DNA from: an uncultured Flaviramulus sp.
GTDB taxonomy: Bacteria; Bacteroidota; Bacteroidia; Flavobacteriales; Flavobacteriaceae
Length of the DNA stretch: 64,000 nucleotides
Direction of reading: 5' to 3'
Assembly: GCA_947495125.1 (NCBI GenBank)
Contig: CANLXL010000003.1
Span: 523,086-587,085 of the forward strand
Below, piece by piece: positions 38,474 through 48,022 of this stretch. A model generated the notes under the pieces. It was given only the letters and a program-made list of their open reading frames with translations. It searched no databases and was not told where the DNA came from. Both the position numbers and the translations under genes were made by a program. Within the stretch, counting starts at the first letter, position 1. Each line of letters begins with the position of its first letter.

Positions 38474-40799
38474 ATTTAAGCAAAAACTATATGCTTTTAT
38501 TAATATAGGCGGATTGGCTATTGGACTCACTTGTTTTATGCTCATTTCTTTATATGCAATCCATGAATTTTCTTATGATAAGCATTTCGAAAATCATGAA
38601 AATGTCCATAGAGTTATTCAACAGCAGAAAGGAAATGAATTTTTGAACAGCGATTTTTTCGCTTCTATGCCAGCACCACTTGCCAAAACAATGAAAGCAG
38701 AGTTTCCCGAAGTGATTGAAGCGACGACGTTTAATATAAGAACTGCATTGATAAAAACAAATGGTCAGGATCATATTGAAGAATCCGGTCTTATGGCAGA
38801 ACCTAGTTTTTTTAACGTATTTACGCCAGAATTTATAAGTGGAAACCCAACAACAGCATTGCAAAAACCAAATGGAATTGTATTAACACAGTCACTTTCA
38901 GAAAAAATATTTGGTGTTACTGAAGCACTTGGGCAACTCGTAAAGCTTGATAACCAGAACTATGAAGTTACAGGAGTCATGGCAGATTTACCCGATAATG
39001 TTACGTTTCGTTATGATTTTGTTCGTAGCATAGAAAAGGATCAAGAATATTTAAGACAAAAATGGACTAATAATTCTCTAAATGTTTTTATGGTTTTAGC
39101 AGATGGTGTTAACCCCAAAGTTTTAGAAAGTAAATTTCCTGCTTTATTAGAAAAGTATCAGTACGATCCTTCATACCCGTTTAAAAACAAATACTTCGTA
39201 GAGCCTTTAACAGATGTTCACTTTAGCGCAAATATCAATTTTGATCTGCCTAAAAAAGGAAATAAAACGTTTTTATATTTACTTGTTTTTATTGCCTGTG
39301 TCACTTTATTATTAGCTTCTATAAATTATATGAACTTATCGGTAGCACGTTCAGTAAAGCGATCTGTTGAAGTAGGGCTTCGAAAAGTTGTAGGTGCTAG
39401 AAAAGAGCAAATTCTACAACAGTTTTTAGGAGAATCTATTTTATTTACTTTCTTATCGCTCATCCTAGCTCTGGCTCTATGCTCCATGCTTTTACCGATT
39501 TTTAATGAGTTGGTAGAGCGGGATTTAAAGTTTGACTTATTCACTGATGTGATCTACTTATTTGGTCTTATAGCATTAGTATTCTTGGTGGGTGTTGTTT
39601 CAGGTAGCTATCCTGCATTATTTATTGCTTCATTAAAACCCAGTCAAATTTTAAAAGGAAAAAGACCCATTGGAACATCACGTTTTCACTTGCAAAAAAT
39701 TCTTATCACAGGGCAATATATGGCTTCTTTTATTTTGGTTATAGGTGGCATTATTGTTTTTCAACAAATGCAATTTATTCAAAATAAAAAACTTGGATAT
39801 ACTAAAGATCATATTGTTATCATACCAATGAAAGATTGGAAATTAAGACAAGAGATAAATACTTTAAAAAATATCTGGGAAAGTCATACAAATATTATAA
39901 AGGTATCTAGCATGAGTAATTTACCAACAAGCATTCAATCTAGTACTATAATAAATGATAATGATGACAATTCTGAGAATGATTTGGCCATTTACCATAC
40001 CCGAGTTGATTATAATTATTTAAATGTTTTTGATATTGAATTACTCGCAGGAAGGAATTTTTCTGAAGATTTTGGTACGGATAAAGAAGAAGGATATATC
40101 ATAAATGAAACAGCAGCTAAAGCTTTAGGGTGGACGCCAGAAGAAGCCATCGGAAAACAGTTTACTCACAGTGGTACCGAAACGGTAATTGGTGTTGTAA
40201 AAGACTTTCACATGCATTCCATGCATATGAATATCGAACCATTAATGATTAGTATGGCAAAGTGGACCAATAAGATAGCAGTTAAAGTTTCACCGGAAGA
40301 CCTATCTGAAACTTTGACTTTTTTAGGTGACTCATATAGTGATTTTACACCATACCCTTTCGAGTATCAGTTTTTAGATGACCAATTCGATGCCATGTAT
40401 AAATCTGATTTCAGATTAGGGAAAATAATTAGTTATTTTTCGCTTATTGCTTTATTTCTGGCATCTTTTGGACTTTTCGGTTTAGCTGCTGTGATAACTG
40501 AACAGAAAACAAAAGAAATAGGTGTTAGAAAAGTTTTGGGAGCTTCTGAGTTAAGAATCATGGTGTTGTTAACAGGCAATTTCTTAAAAACGGTATTCAT
40601 TGCCTTTTTATTAGCAATCCCGGTTTCATGGATTTTCATACAACAATGGTTAGGTGATTTTGTGTATAGAATCAGTATAGGTTGGGAAGTTTATTTAGCA
40701 ACAGGAATAGGTGCTGTAATGATCACTTTCTTTACTGTTGGGTATCAGGCAATAAAGGGGGCAATTACTAACCCTATAAAAAGTTTAAAAACTGAATAA
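38436..40799 (+). CDS. MacB/FtsX-type ABC permease 11 of 15
   Basis: This 787-residue sister of permease 10 starts MLRNYFKIAWRNLFKQ. Coupling motifs EVGLRKVVG and EIGVRKVLG are normal. The first periplasmic domain has RVIQQQKGNEFLNSDFFASM, and the second is acidic (INDNDDNSENDLA) where the Trp-Gly-Lys motif of the other subgroup would be, so that motif is absent here. The region before helix 2 is short (INFDLPKKGNKTFLYL). The tail is NPIKSLKTE. The 36-nt gap that follows differs from the usual 2-nt junction and precedes the atypical permease 12. Confidence 0.92.
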   Translation: MLRNYFKIAWRNLFKQKLYAFINIGGLAIGLTCFMLISLYAIHEFSYDKHFENHENVHRVIQQQKGNEFLNSDFFASMPAPLAKTMKAEFPEVIEATTFNIRTALIKTNGQDHIEESGLMAEPSFFNVFTPEFISGNPTTALQKPNGIVLTQSLSEKIFGVTEALGQLVKLDNQNYEVTGVMADLPDNVTFRYDFVRSIEKDQEYLRQKWTNNSLNVFMVLADGVNPKVLESKFPALLEKYQYDPSYPFKNKYFVEPLTDVHFSANINFDLPKKGNKTFLYLLVFIACVTLLLASINYMNLSVARSVKRSVEVGLRKVVGARKEQILQQFLGESILFTFLSLILALALCSMLLPIFNELVERDLKFDLFTDVIYLFGLIALVFLVGVVSGSYPALFIASLKPSQILKGKRPIGTSRFHLQKILITGQYMASFILVIGGIIVFQQMQFIQNKKLGYTKDHIVIIPMKDWKLRQEINTLKNIWESHTNIIKVSSMSNLPTSIQSSTIINDNDDNSENDLAIYHTRVDYNYLNVFDIELLAGRNFSEDFGTDKEEGYIINETAAKALGWTPEEAIGKQFTHSGTETVIGVVKDFHMHSMHMNIEPLMISMAKWTNKIAVKVSPEDLSETLTFLGDSYSDFTPYPFEYQFLDDQFDAMYKSDFRLGKIISYFSLIALFLASFGLFGLAAVITEQKTKEIGVRKVLGASELRIMVLLTGNFLKTVFIAFLLAIPVSWIFIQQWLGDFVYRISIGWEVYLATGIGAVMITFFTVGYQAIKGAITNPIKSLKTE

Positions 40800-40835
40800 T
40801 GGAAGTCATCAATTCATTAATAAAAAATAAAGATT

Positions 40836-43196
40836 ATGCTTAAACACAATATTTTACTTTTCTTAAGAAGTATTCAAAAGAATAAAAAAACGTTTTTTAT
40901 AAACTTAGTCGGACTATCAACAGGGTTGGCATGTACGTTTTTAATTGCGCTTTGGGTTTATGATGAACTTCATGTCGATATGTTTTATAATGATCATGAT
41001 CGTATTTATCAAGTTATAGAGCATCTACAATTTACAGATGGAGTTACTACTATTACCGAAACTTCCGGACCAATGGCCAATCTATTGGTTCAGGATATGC
41101 CTGAAGTGGAATTTGCCACCGCAACGATTCCGCCGTCCTGGTTTGGTAGTCATGTGCTAACGGTTGGAGAGAAAAATTTAAAGGCCGTTGGTCAACTTGT
41201 AGGAAAGGATTATTTCAATATTTTTTCCCACGAATTGATTCAGGGAAATAAAAATCAGGTCCTTACAGATCCAAATTCGATAGTATTATCTAAAAGTTTG
41301 GCTGGAAATTTATTTGGCACTGCTGAAAATGTTGTTGGTAAAATTATTGAGTTTGAACAAAAACGACAATTTCAGGTTTCGGGAGTATTCGAAGACCCTC
41401 CTTCCAATAGTACCGCACAGTTTGATTTTGTATTGTCCGGTGAAGCTTCAAAAGAAGAGTCTCCATGGAATTCCTTGCATACATGGAATAGCAGTGGGCC
41501 AAGAGTATATGTTTTACTGAAAGAAGGAACCGATATTGAACAGTTAAATGCTAAAGTCGAAACGATTAGAAAAAAGAGAAATGAAAACACTATTCGTACG
41601 GCGACGCTCGTGCCTTTTTCTAAGCTCTATCTTTATGGAACCTTCGAAAATGGTAAACAAGTAGGAGGACGCATCGCGTATGTTAAATTGTTTTCCATCA
41701 TTGCGATTCTGATATTGATTATCGCCTGTATCAATTTTATGAACCTGTCTACCGCAAGAGCTTCAATACGATTAAAAGAGATAGGCGTTAAGAAAACCAT
41801 AGGCGCAAAGCGTAGCACTTTGATAATTCAATTTCTTGGTGAATCTGTTTTGATGGCACTAATGGCGCTAATCATTGCTGTGGTTTTAGTGGCACTGTTT
41901 CTTCCGCAATTCAATACCATTATTGGAAAACAATTAGCATTGCCTTATAATTTGAACCTTGTTACTATGGTTTTTGGTGTTGCTTTATTTACGGGGATTG
42001 TTGCCGGGAGTTACCCGGCATTATACCTGTCCGGATTTAAGGCGATTTCCATACTAAAAGGGAAACTAAATGGTTCTTTTGGGGAGTTGTGGACGCGTAA
42101 AGGGTTGGTCATTGTTCAATTTGCCCTTTCTATAGTTTTGATTGTTTCGGTTTTAGTAGTCTATTCTCAAATTGAGTTTGTTCAAAACCAGAATTTAGGA
42201 TATAACAAAGACAATATTGTACATTTTAAAATAGAAGGTAAAATAAAAGAGCAGCATAGAACTTTTATTTCCGAGGTAAAAAAAATACCGGGAGTAAAAA
42301 ATGCTTCCAGTACAACTCATAGTATGATTGGTCATAATTGGAGTACGAGCCTGGATTGGGAAGGTATGGAGCCGAACAACAACATCAACTTTCAGATTGT
42401 AGGCGTTGATTATGATTTTATTGAAACCATGGGCATGCAAATGGCAAATGGACGCGGTTTTAGTAAAGACTTTGGAGCGGATCAAGAGGGTATTATTTTC
42501 AATGAAACAGCTATCAAAACTATGGGATTAAAAGATCCAATTGGGAAGAAAGTTCGTTTTTATGGCGAGAAAGTAATCATTGGAACCATAAAAGATTTTC
42601 ATTTTAAATCGTTGCACAGTAAAGTAGAGCCTTTGTTTTTGGCAATGATGCCGGAAGGTGTAAACAAGATTATGGTAAGTATCGAAAAAGGAAGGGAAAA
42701 GGAGACCATTGAAGAACTTCAAAGGCTTTATCAGGCTTTCAATCCCGGATTTCCTTTCGAATATAAATTTTTAGATGAAAAATATCAGGCCCTTTATGAG
42801 GCTGAGCAACGCGTATCCACTTTATCTAAGTATTTTGCAGGGTTAGCCATTCTTATTTCGTGTTTAGGGTTATTAGGGCTCGCCATTTTTACTGCAGAAC
42901 GACGACGTAAGGAAATCAGCATTCGAAAAGTGCTTGGGCAAAGTGCTGCCCAGGTTACCGTGATGTTATCCAGCGAATTTGCCATACTGGTCCTGGTATC
43001 GATACTTATCGCTTTACCTATAGCATACCTATTGATAAATAATTGGCTGGCCAATTTCGCATATAGAATCCCTTTACATATTTGGTACTTTATTGGGGCG
43101 GGGCTGATAGCGTTGTTGATCGCCGTAATGACGGTAAGCAGTCAAGCCATTAGGGCAGCGAATAGGAACCCTGTGGATGGACTGAGATTAGAATAA
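40836..43196 (+). CDS. MacB/FtsX-type ABC permease 12 of 15, atypical ends
   Basis: This 786-residue copy departs from the array consensus at both ends. It starts MLKHNILLFLRSIQKNKKTF instead of M(I/L)RNYFKIAWRN, and finishes NRNPVDGLRLE instead of NPIKSLKTE. Coupling motifs EIGVKKTIG and EISIRKVLG (here followed by QS) are still recognisable. Block FENGKQVGGRIAYV and motif SLDWEGMEPN put its periplasmic parts with permeases 6, 9 and 14. Gaps of 36 and 35 nt flank it, and the downstream gap holds the remnant of a typical permease 3' end. It looks like a later arrival in the array. Confidence 0.92.
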   Translation: MLKHNILLFLRSIQKNKKTFFINLVGLSTGLACTFLIALWVYDELHVDMFYNDHDRIYQVIEHLQFTDGVTTITETSGPMANLLVQDMPEVEFATATIPPSWFGSHVLTVGEKNLKAVGQLVGKDYFNIFSHELIQGNKNQVLTDPNSIVLSKSLAGNLFGTAENVVGKIIEFEQKRQFQVSGVFEDPPSNSTAQFDFVLSGEASKEESPWNSLHTWNSSGPRVYVLLKEGTDIEQLNAKVETIRKKRNENTIRTATLVPFSKLYLYGTFENGKQVGGRIAYVKLFSIIAILILIIACINFMNLSTARASIRLKEIGVKKTIGAKRSTLIIQFLGESVLMALMALIIAVVLVALFLPQFNTIIGKQLALPYNLNLVTMVFGVALFTGIVAGSYPALYLSGFKAISILKGKLNGSFGELWTRKGLVIVQFALSIVLIVSVLVVYSQIEFVQNQNLGYNKDNIVHFKIEGKIKEQHRTFISEVKKIPGVKNASSTTHSMIGHNWSTSLDWEGMEPNNNINFQIVGVDYDFIETMGMQMANGRGFSKDFGADQEGIIFNETAIKTMGLKDPIGKKVRFYGEKVIIGTIKDFHFKSLHSKVEPLFLAMMPEGVNKIMVSIEKGREKETIEELQRLYQAFNPGFPFEYKFLDEKYQALYEAEQRVSTLSKYFAGLAILISCLGLLGLAIFTAERRRKEISIRKVLGQSAAQVTVMLSSEFAILVLVSILIALPIAYLLINNWLANFAYRIPLHIWYFIGAGLIALLIAVMTVSSQAIRAANRNPVDGLRLE

Positions 43197-43212
43197 TTAA
43201 TCTTGTAAAAAA

Positions 43213-43231
43213 TTAAAAAAACAGAATAGTC
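43213..43231 (+). repeat. Remnant of a permease 3' end before permease 13
   Basis: The 35-nt gap after permease 12 ends with TTAAAAAAACAGAATAGTC, which runs into the permease 13 ATG. This repeats the standard junction (codons for Lys-Thr-Glu, TAG, TC, ATG) seen between permeases 9/10 and 10/11, although permease 12 itself stops further upstream with a different tail. It is thus a scar of a former neighbour. Confidence 0.7.
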
Positions 43232-45610
43232 ATGATTAAGAATTATTTTAAAATCGCAATTAGAAACTTATGGAAACACAAGGCTTTTTCATTTATTAAT
43301 ATTTTTGGTTTAAGTGTTGGGATGACTGCCTGTTTTCTGATTTTTTTATATGTAAACTTTGAAATAAGCTATGATGATTTTCATTCAAAGGAAGATCGCA
43401 TTTATAGGGTTGTTGCCGATATTAAAACCCCAACAGAAACAATTAATGGAAATGGTCCGTCTTGGGCTGTTCCTCCTCATATAAGTGAATTTCCTGAAGT
43501 GTCAGCTGCGGTTCGTGTTCTTAGTGATGTTATACTTTTTAAAAAAGATAATTTAACGTTTAACGAAACCGAATCGTTGTGGGCAGATGCAGATTTTTTC
43601 ACTGTTTTTGATTATAAATTACTAAAAGGGAATCCTCTTACGGTATTAAAAGACCCTTTTAGCATTGTGTTATCCGAATCTTCTGCAAAAAAATATTTTG
43701 GTGATACTGATCCTATTGGACAAGTAATTCAAATCGCTGATGATGCTTTTCCTTCAACGGTTACTGGTATTATGGAAGATATACCAGTAAACTCTCAAAT
43801 ACAGGGAGAGGTAGTAATATCTATGACAACTATTACAAAAAAGTTTGCTGAAGGTGTAGATAATCAATGGGGCAATTATGGACCTTTTGCCTACCTCTTA
43901 CTTAAACCAGGTACAAACGCAGAGGGTCTTGAAAGTAAATTTCCTGCATTTCTTGAAAAATGGAGTGGTAAAGAAATGAGTAAATCACAAATGTTTCCAA
44001 CACTTTTATTAGAACCGTTAAAAGATGTTTACCTCAAATCAGATCGAGGAGGGTTTGTTACCGGCAATATTAAAAATGTGTATGTTTTCTCAATAGTTGC
44101 TATACTAATATTGCTGATTGCATGTATAAATTTTGTAAACCTTACAACAGCTAGATCTTCTGAACGCGCAAAAGAAGTAGGAATTCGAAAAGTAGTAGGG
44201 GCTGCAAAATTTCAATTGGCCCGACAATTTATTGGAGAATCTGTTTTAATTAGTCTTATTGCTTTTTTATTGACATTAGTTGTTTCATCATTATTATTAT
44301 CATCATTTAATCAGTTAGCGGGTAAAACAATTAGTCAGGGAATTTTTGAGACTCCTCAATACACATTATTACTTTTTTTAACAGCTATTGGGATAGGGCT
44401 ACTAGCAGGAATTTATCCAGCGTTAATACTTTCTTCCTTTAAATCAACAACAGTTTTAAAAGGGCGGTTTTCTACTGGAACAAAGGGTGTCTTTTTACGT
44501 AAGAGTCTGGTAATATCACAGTTTACTATTTCAATTGCATTAATTATAGGAACCATTGTAGTTTATTCGCAAATGAGTTATATGGGTAATCGTGATTTAG
44601 GGTTTAAAAAAGACCAGATTCTTGTTCTTGATACCAATAGCGATAAAAACAGGGATGTACTTAAACAGACTATATCTGGTTTGTCAAATATTAAAAACGT
44701 CTCTTTATCATCAAGTGTTCCAGGGACTGGGAATCCAGCTGCATATTCAGAAATAGAAAATATAAAGGGTGATTTACAAGTAGCAAACCTCGATCTATAT
44801 TTCGTAGATTTCGATTATATTTCTTTATTTGATATTCAATTAGTTGCCGGAAGACCTTTTTCCCGCGAATTTAAAACAGACAATACGCAGGCAATGGTGC
44901 TTAATGAAGCTGCTGTAAAAATGTTTGGCTATAGTTCTCCTGAACAAGCTATAGGAAAACGATTTAAACAATGGGGGCGAGAAGGAAAAATTATAGGTAT
45001 TATTAAAGACTTTCATTTCCAGTCATTAAAAAACCCAATAAAACCATTGAGTATGCGTATTGAGCCAGATCGAAACGATTATTTGTCAATAAATGTTCCG
45101 TCCTCAAATCTCGCTTCAACTCTAGCTGCCGTTGAAGAAGAATGGAAAAAAATCATTCCAAACAAACCGTTTAGTTATTATTTTCTTGATGAGTTTTTTA
45201 GTCGCCAATACAAAAGCGAAGAACAATTTGGTAAGTTGTTTTTAAATTTTGCTTTACTAGCAATTTTTCTATCTTGCCTGGGATTGCTTGGTTTGGCTTC
45301 ATATACTACAATGCAGCGAACTAAAGAAATTGGAATTCGGAAAGTAATGGGCGCATCTGTATCCAGCATTTTAAATTTATTATCTCGAGATTTTTTAAAA
45401 TTAGTGGCCATTTCCTTTTTCGTAGCTGCACCTATTTCTTGGTATTTTATGCAAGAATGGTTAATGGATTTTGCTTATCGAACTACTATCGGTTGGTGGG
45501 TATTTATTGTTGCTGGAGTTATTGCTATGCTTATTGCATTAATAACAGTAAGTTTTCAAGCCCTTAAAGCTGCCATAGCAAACCCCATTAAAAGTTTAAA
45601 AACAGAATAA
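43232..45610 (+). CDS. MacB/FtsX-type ABC permease 13 of 15
   Basis: The 792-residue product starts MIKNYFKIAIRNL. Coupling motifs EVGIRKVVG and EIGIRKVMG are intact. The first periplasmic domain has an unusual stretch, PTETINGNGPSWAVPPHI, early on and ends EKWSGKEMSKSQM; the second lacks the Trp-Gly-Lys motif. The gene looks more AT-rich than its neighbours, with many ATT, TTA and AAA codons; two 60-nt lines that I counted by eye (44281, 44521) came to about 27-30 percent GC. That may mean a separate origin. The tail NPIKSLKTE and the 2-nt junction to permease 14 are standard. Confidence 0.92.
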   Translation: MIKNYFKIAIRNLWKHKAFSFINIFGLSVGMTACFLIFLYVNFEISYDDFHSKEDRIYRVVADIKTPTETINGNGPSWAVPPHISEFPEVSAAVRVLSDVILFKKDNLTFNETESLWADADFFTVFDYKLLKGNPLTVLKDPFSIVLSESSAKKYFGDTDPIGQVIQIADDAFPSTVTGIMEDIPVNSQIQGEVVISMTTITKKFAEGVDNQWGNYGPFAYLLLKPGTNAEGLESKFPAFLEKWSGKEMSKSQMFPTLLLEPLKDVYLKSDRGGFVTGNIKNVYVFSIVAILILLIACINFVNLTTARSSERAKEVGIRKVVGAAKFQLARQFIGESVLISLIAFLLTLVVSSLLLSSFNQLAGKTISQGIFETPQYTLLLFLTAIGIGLLAGIYPALILSSFKSTTVLKGRFSTGTKGVFLRKSLVISQFTISIALIIGTIVVYSQMSYMGNRDLGFKKDQILVLDTNSDKNRDVLKQTISGLSNIKNVSLSSSVPGTGNPAAYSEIENIKGDLQVANLDLYFVDFDYISLFDIQLVAGRPFSREFKTDNTQAMVLNEAAVKMFGYSSPEQAIGKRFKQWGREGKIIGIIKDFHFQSLKNPIKPLSMRIEPDRNDYLSINVPSSNLASTLAAVEEEWKKIIPNKPFSYYFLDEFFSRQYKSEEQFGKLFLNFALLAIFLSCLGLLGLASYTTMQRTKEIGIRKVMGASVSSILNLLSRDFLKLVAISFFVAAPISWYFMQEWLMDFAYRTTIGWWVFIVAGVIAMLIALITVSFQALKAAIANPIKSLKTE

Positions 45611-45612
45611 TC

Positions 45613-48003
45613 ATGATTAGAAACCATTTCAAAATCGCGTGGCGGAACCTCATTAAAAACAAAGGGCTTTCAGTTATCAATATAACAGGCCTTGCTTTGG
45701 GTATGGCTGTAGTTATCCTTATAGGATTATGGATATATGACGAAGTCACCTTTAATCAAAATCATGAGAATTATGATCGTATAGCTCATGTCCTGATGCA
45801 TAAAACGTCTAACGGAGACAAGAGAACAAGAACCACCATGCCTTTTCCAATCGGGAATGAATTGAGAGCTAAATATGGCGATAACTTTGACTATGTGGTG
45901 ATGAGTTCTTATCATGGCGATAATATTCTTTCTATAGATAACAAAAGCCTGACGAAGTCCGGAGGTTTTATGGAACCCGATGCTCTTAGAATGTTATCAT
46001 TAGAAATGCTATATGGTGATTGGGACGGACTTAAAAACCCAAACTCCGTTGTTATTTCAGAAACTACGGCGAAAGCATTTTTTGGAGATGTTAATCCTGT
46101 TGGAAAGCCTATAAAAATTAGTAACCTCTTAGAGGTATATGTAACAGGCGTATACCAGGACATACCATTTAATGCCACATTTAATAACATTGAATTTATT
46201 GCGCCTTGGGAACTATATGTTAGCTCCTATAGTTGGGTGCGAAATGCCAGAGATAATAATTTATGGGACAATAATTCGTATCAACTGTATGTGCAAATTG
46301 CAGATGGCACAACGATGACATCAGTAAACGCAAAAATTAAAGATGCCGTTTACAATAATTTGCCTGATGGAAGTAAAAGGAGTCATCCCGAACTTGTATT
46401 GCATCCTATGAAGGATTGGCACCTGCGATCTGACTGGAAAAATGGTGTTAATGTTGGTGGATTTATACAATACGTGTGGTTATTTGGCATTGTAGGCCTT
46501 TTTGTACTGCTTTTGGCTTGTATTAATTTTATGAACTTAAGTACGGCACAATCAGAGAAACGTGCTAAGGAAGTTGGGGTTTTAAAATCTATTGGATCTT
46601 CAAAGCGTCAGTTGATAAATCAGTTTTTAAGTGAATCCTTCTTAGTGGTTACACTAGCATTTGTACTTGCGATTTGTATCGTTTTTTTAGCCATGCCTTC
46701 ATTTAATCAATTGGCAGACAAGCACATTATATTTCCTTATAAAAACACCTTATTTTGGTTAATAAATATAGGAGTGATTTTAGTGACCAGCTTGGTAGCC
46801 GGTAGTTACCCGGCATTCTATTTGTCTTCTTTTCGTCCTGTTAAAGTCCTAAAAGGAGCCTTTAAGGCAGGGAAGTCGGCCACAACCTTTCGCGAAACAC
46901 TCGTGGTGGTCCAATTTACGGTGTCTGTGATACTTGTTATAGGAACTGTTGTAGTGAAAAAGCAAATAGACCATTCTAAAGATCGATCTATAGGTTATGA
47001 TCAGTCAGGCTTAATAATGATTGGGAAAGTTACAGAAGATTATGAAGGGAAGTATAATACCATGCGCCATGATTTATTGAATAGTGGAGCCATTGTAGAG
47101 ATGTCTGAATCCTCAAGTCCATTAACCGAGGTTTGGTCCGGTGGTAGTGGATTTGAATGGCAAGGAAAAGATCCTGATTTTCTGACCAACATAGTGACCG
47201 TTTGCGTCTCTCACGATTATGGAAATACAGTCGGGTGGAACCTTGCTGAAGGACGCGATTTTTCCAGAGCGTTTTCAACAGACTCCACGGCATTTATTCT
47301 TAATGAAGCTGCGGTTAAATATATGGGTATAAAAGACCCTATAGGGAAAACCATACGATGGAATAATCAGGATCATCAAGTTATTGGGGTGGTTAAAGAT
47401 ATATTGGTAGAATCTCCCTTCGAACCGGTAAAGCAGACCGTTTATATGATCAAGTATGACAATACCAATTGGATAGAATTAAAACTCAACCCTGGAAAAA
47501 GCGTAAGCGCATCCTTAGCAGCGATTAAAACGGTTTTTAATAAACATGCCCCCAATGTTCCGTTTGAATATCAATTTGTAGATGAGACCTTCGCCAAGAA
47601 GTTTATTGCCGAAGAGCGTATTAGGAAACTTTCAACCATATTTACCTTCTTTGCTATTTTTATTAGTTGCCTGGGACTTTTTGGGCTGGCATCCTTTATT
47701 GTCGAGCGACGTACTAAAGAGATAGGCATCCGTAAAGTTATTGGTGCTTCGGTGTTTAACCTATGGCAATTATTATCTAAAGATTTTATAAAGCTTGTGA
47801 TACTGGCTATCATTATTGCTATTCCTTTAGCTTATTACGGTGTAACCAATTGGCTAAGTAATTACGAATATCAAACCGAAGTGTCTTGGTGGGTTTTTGT
47901 TATGGCCGGTATTGGAGCTCTAATGATTACGTTATTAACTGTAAGCTTTCAAGCTATAAAAGCAGCGCATACAAACCCGATTAAAAGTTTAAAAACAGAA
48001 TAA
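45613..48003 (+). CDS. MacB/FtsX-type ABC permease 14 of 15
   Basis: This 796-residue sister of permease 9 (see there for shared blocks) starts MIRNHFKIAWRNL. The first coupling motif is degraded to EVGVLKSIG, with Leu for the usual Arg/Lys and Ser for Val; the second, EIGIRKVIG, is normal. Together with permease 10, this makes two copies whose first half may bind an ATPase differently. The second periplasmic domain contains SGFEWQGKDPDF. The tail is NPIKSLKTE. The gene for the second, also non-standard ATPase begins 19 nt downstream, which makes a specific pairing between them conceivable. Confidence 0.92.
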   Translation: MIRNHFKIAWRNLIKNKGLSVINITGLALGMAVVILIGLWIYDEVTFNQNHENYDRIAHVLMHKTSNGDKRTRTTMPFPIGNELRAKYGDNFDYVVMSSYHGDNILSIDNKSLTKSGGFMEPDALRMLSLEMLYGDWDGLKNPNSVVISETTAKAFFGDVNPVGKPIKISNLLEVYVTGVYQDIPFNATFNNIEFIAPWELYVSSYSWVRNARDNNLWDNNSYQLYVQIADGTTMTSVNAKIKDAVYNNLPDGSKRSHPELVLHPMKDWHLRSDWKNGVNVGGFIQYVWLFGIVGLFVLLLACINFMNLSTAQSEKRAKEVGVLKSIGSSKRQLINQFLSESFLVVTLAFVLAICIVFLAMPSFNQLADKHIIFPYKNTLFWLINIGVILVTSLVAGSYPAFYLSSFRPVKVLKGAFKAGKSATTFRETLVVVQFTVSVILVIGTVVVKKQIDHSKDRSIGYDQSGLIMIGKVTEDYEGKYNTMRHDLLNSGAIVEMSESSSPLTEVWSGGSGFEWQGKDPDFLTNIVTVCVSHDYGNTVGWNLAEGRDFSRAFSTDSTAFILNEAAVKYMGIKDPIGKTIRWNNQDHQVIGVVKDILVESPFEPVKQTVYMIKYDNTNWIELKLNPGKSVSASLAAIKTVFNKHAPNVPFEYQFVDETFAKKFIAEERIRKLSTIFTFFAIFISCLGLFGLASFIVERRTKEIGIRKVIGASVFNLWQLLSKDFIKLVILAIIIAIPLAYYGVTNWLSNYEYQTEVSWWVFVMAGIGALMITLLTVSFQAIKAAHTNPIKSLKTE

Positions 48004-48022
48004 ATTAAATAAAAACAAACAT

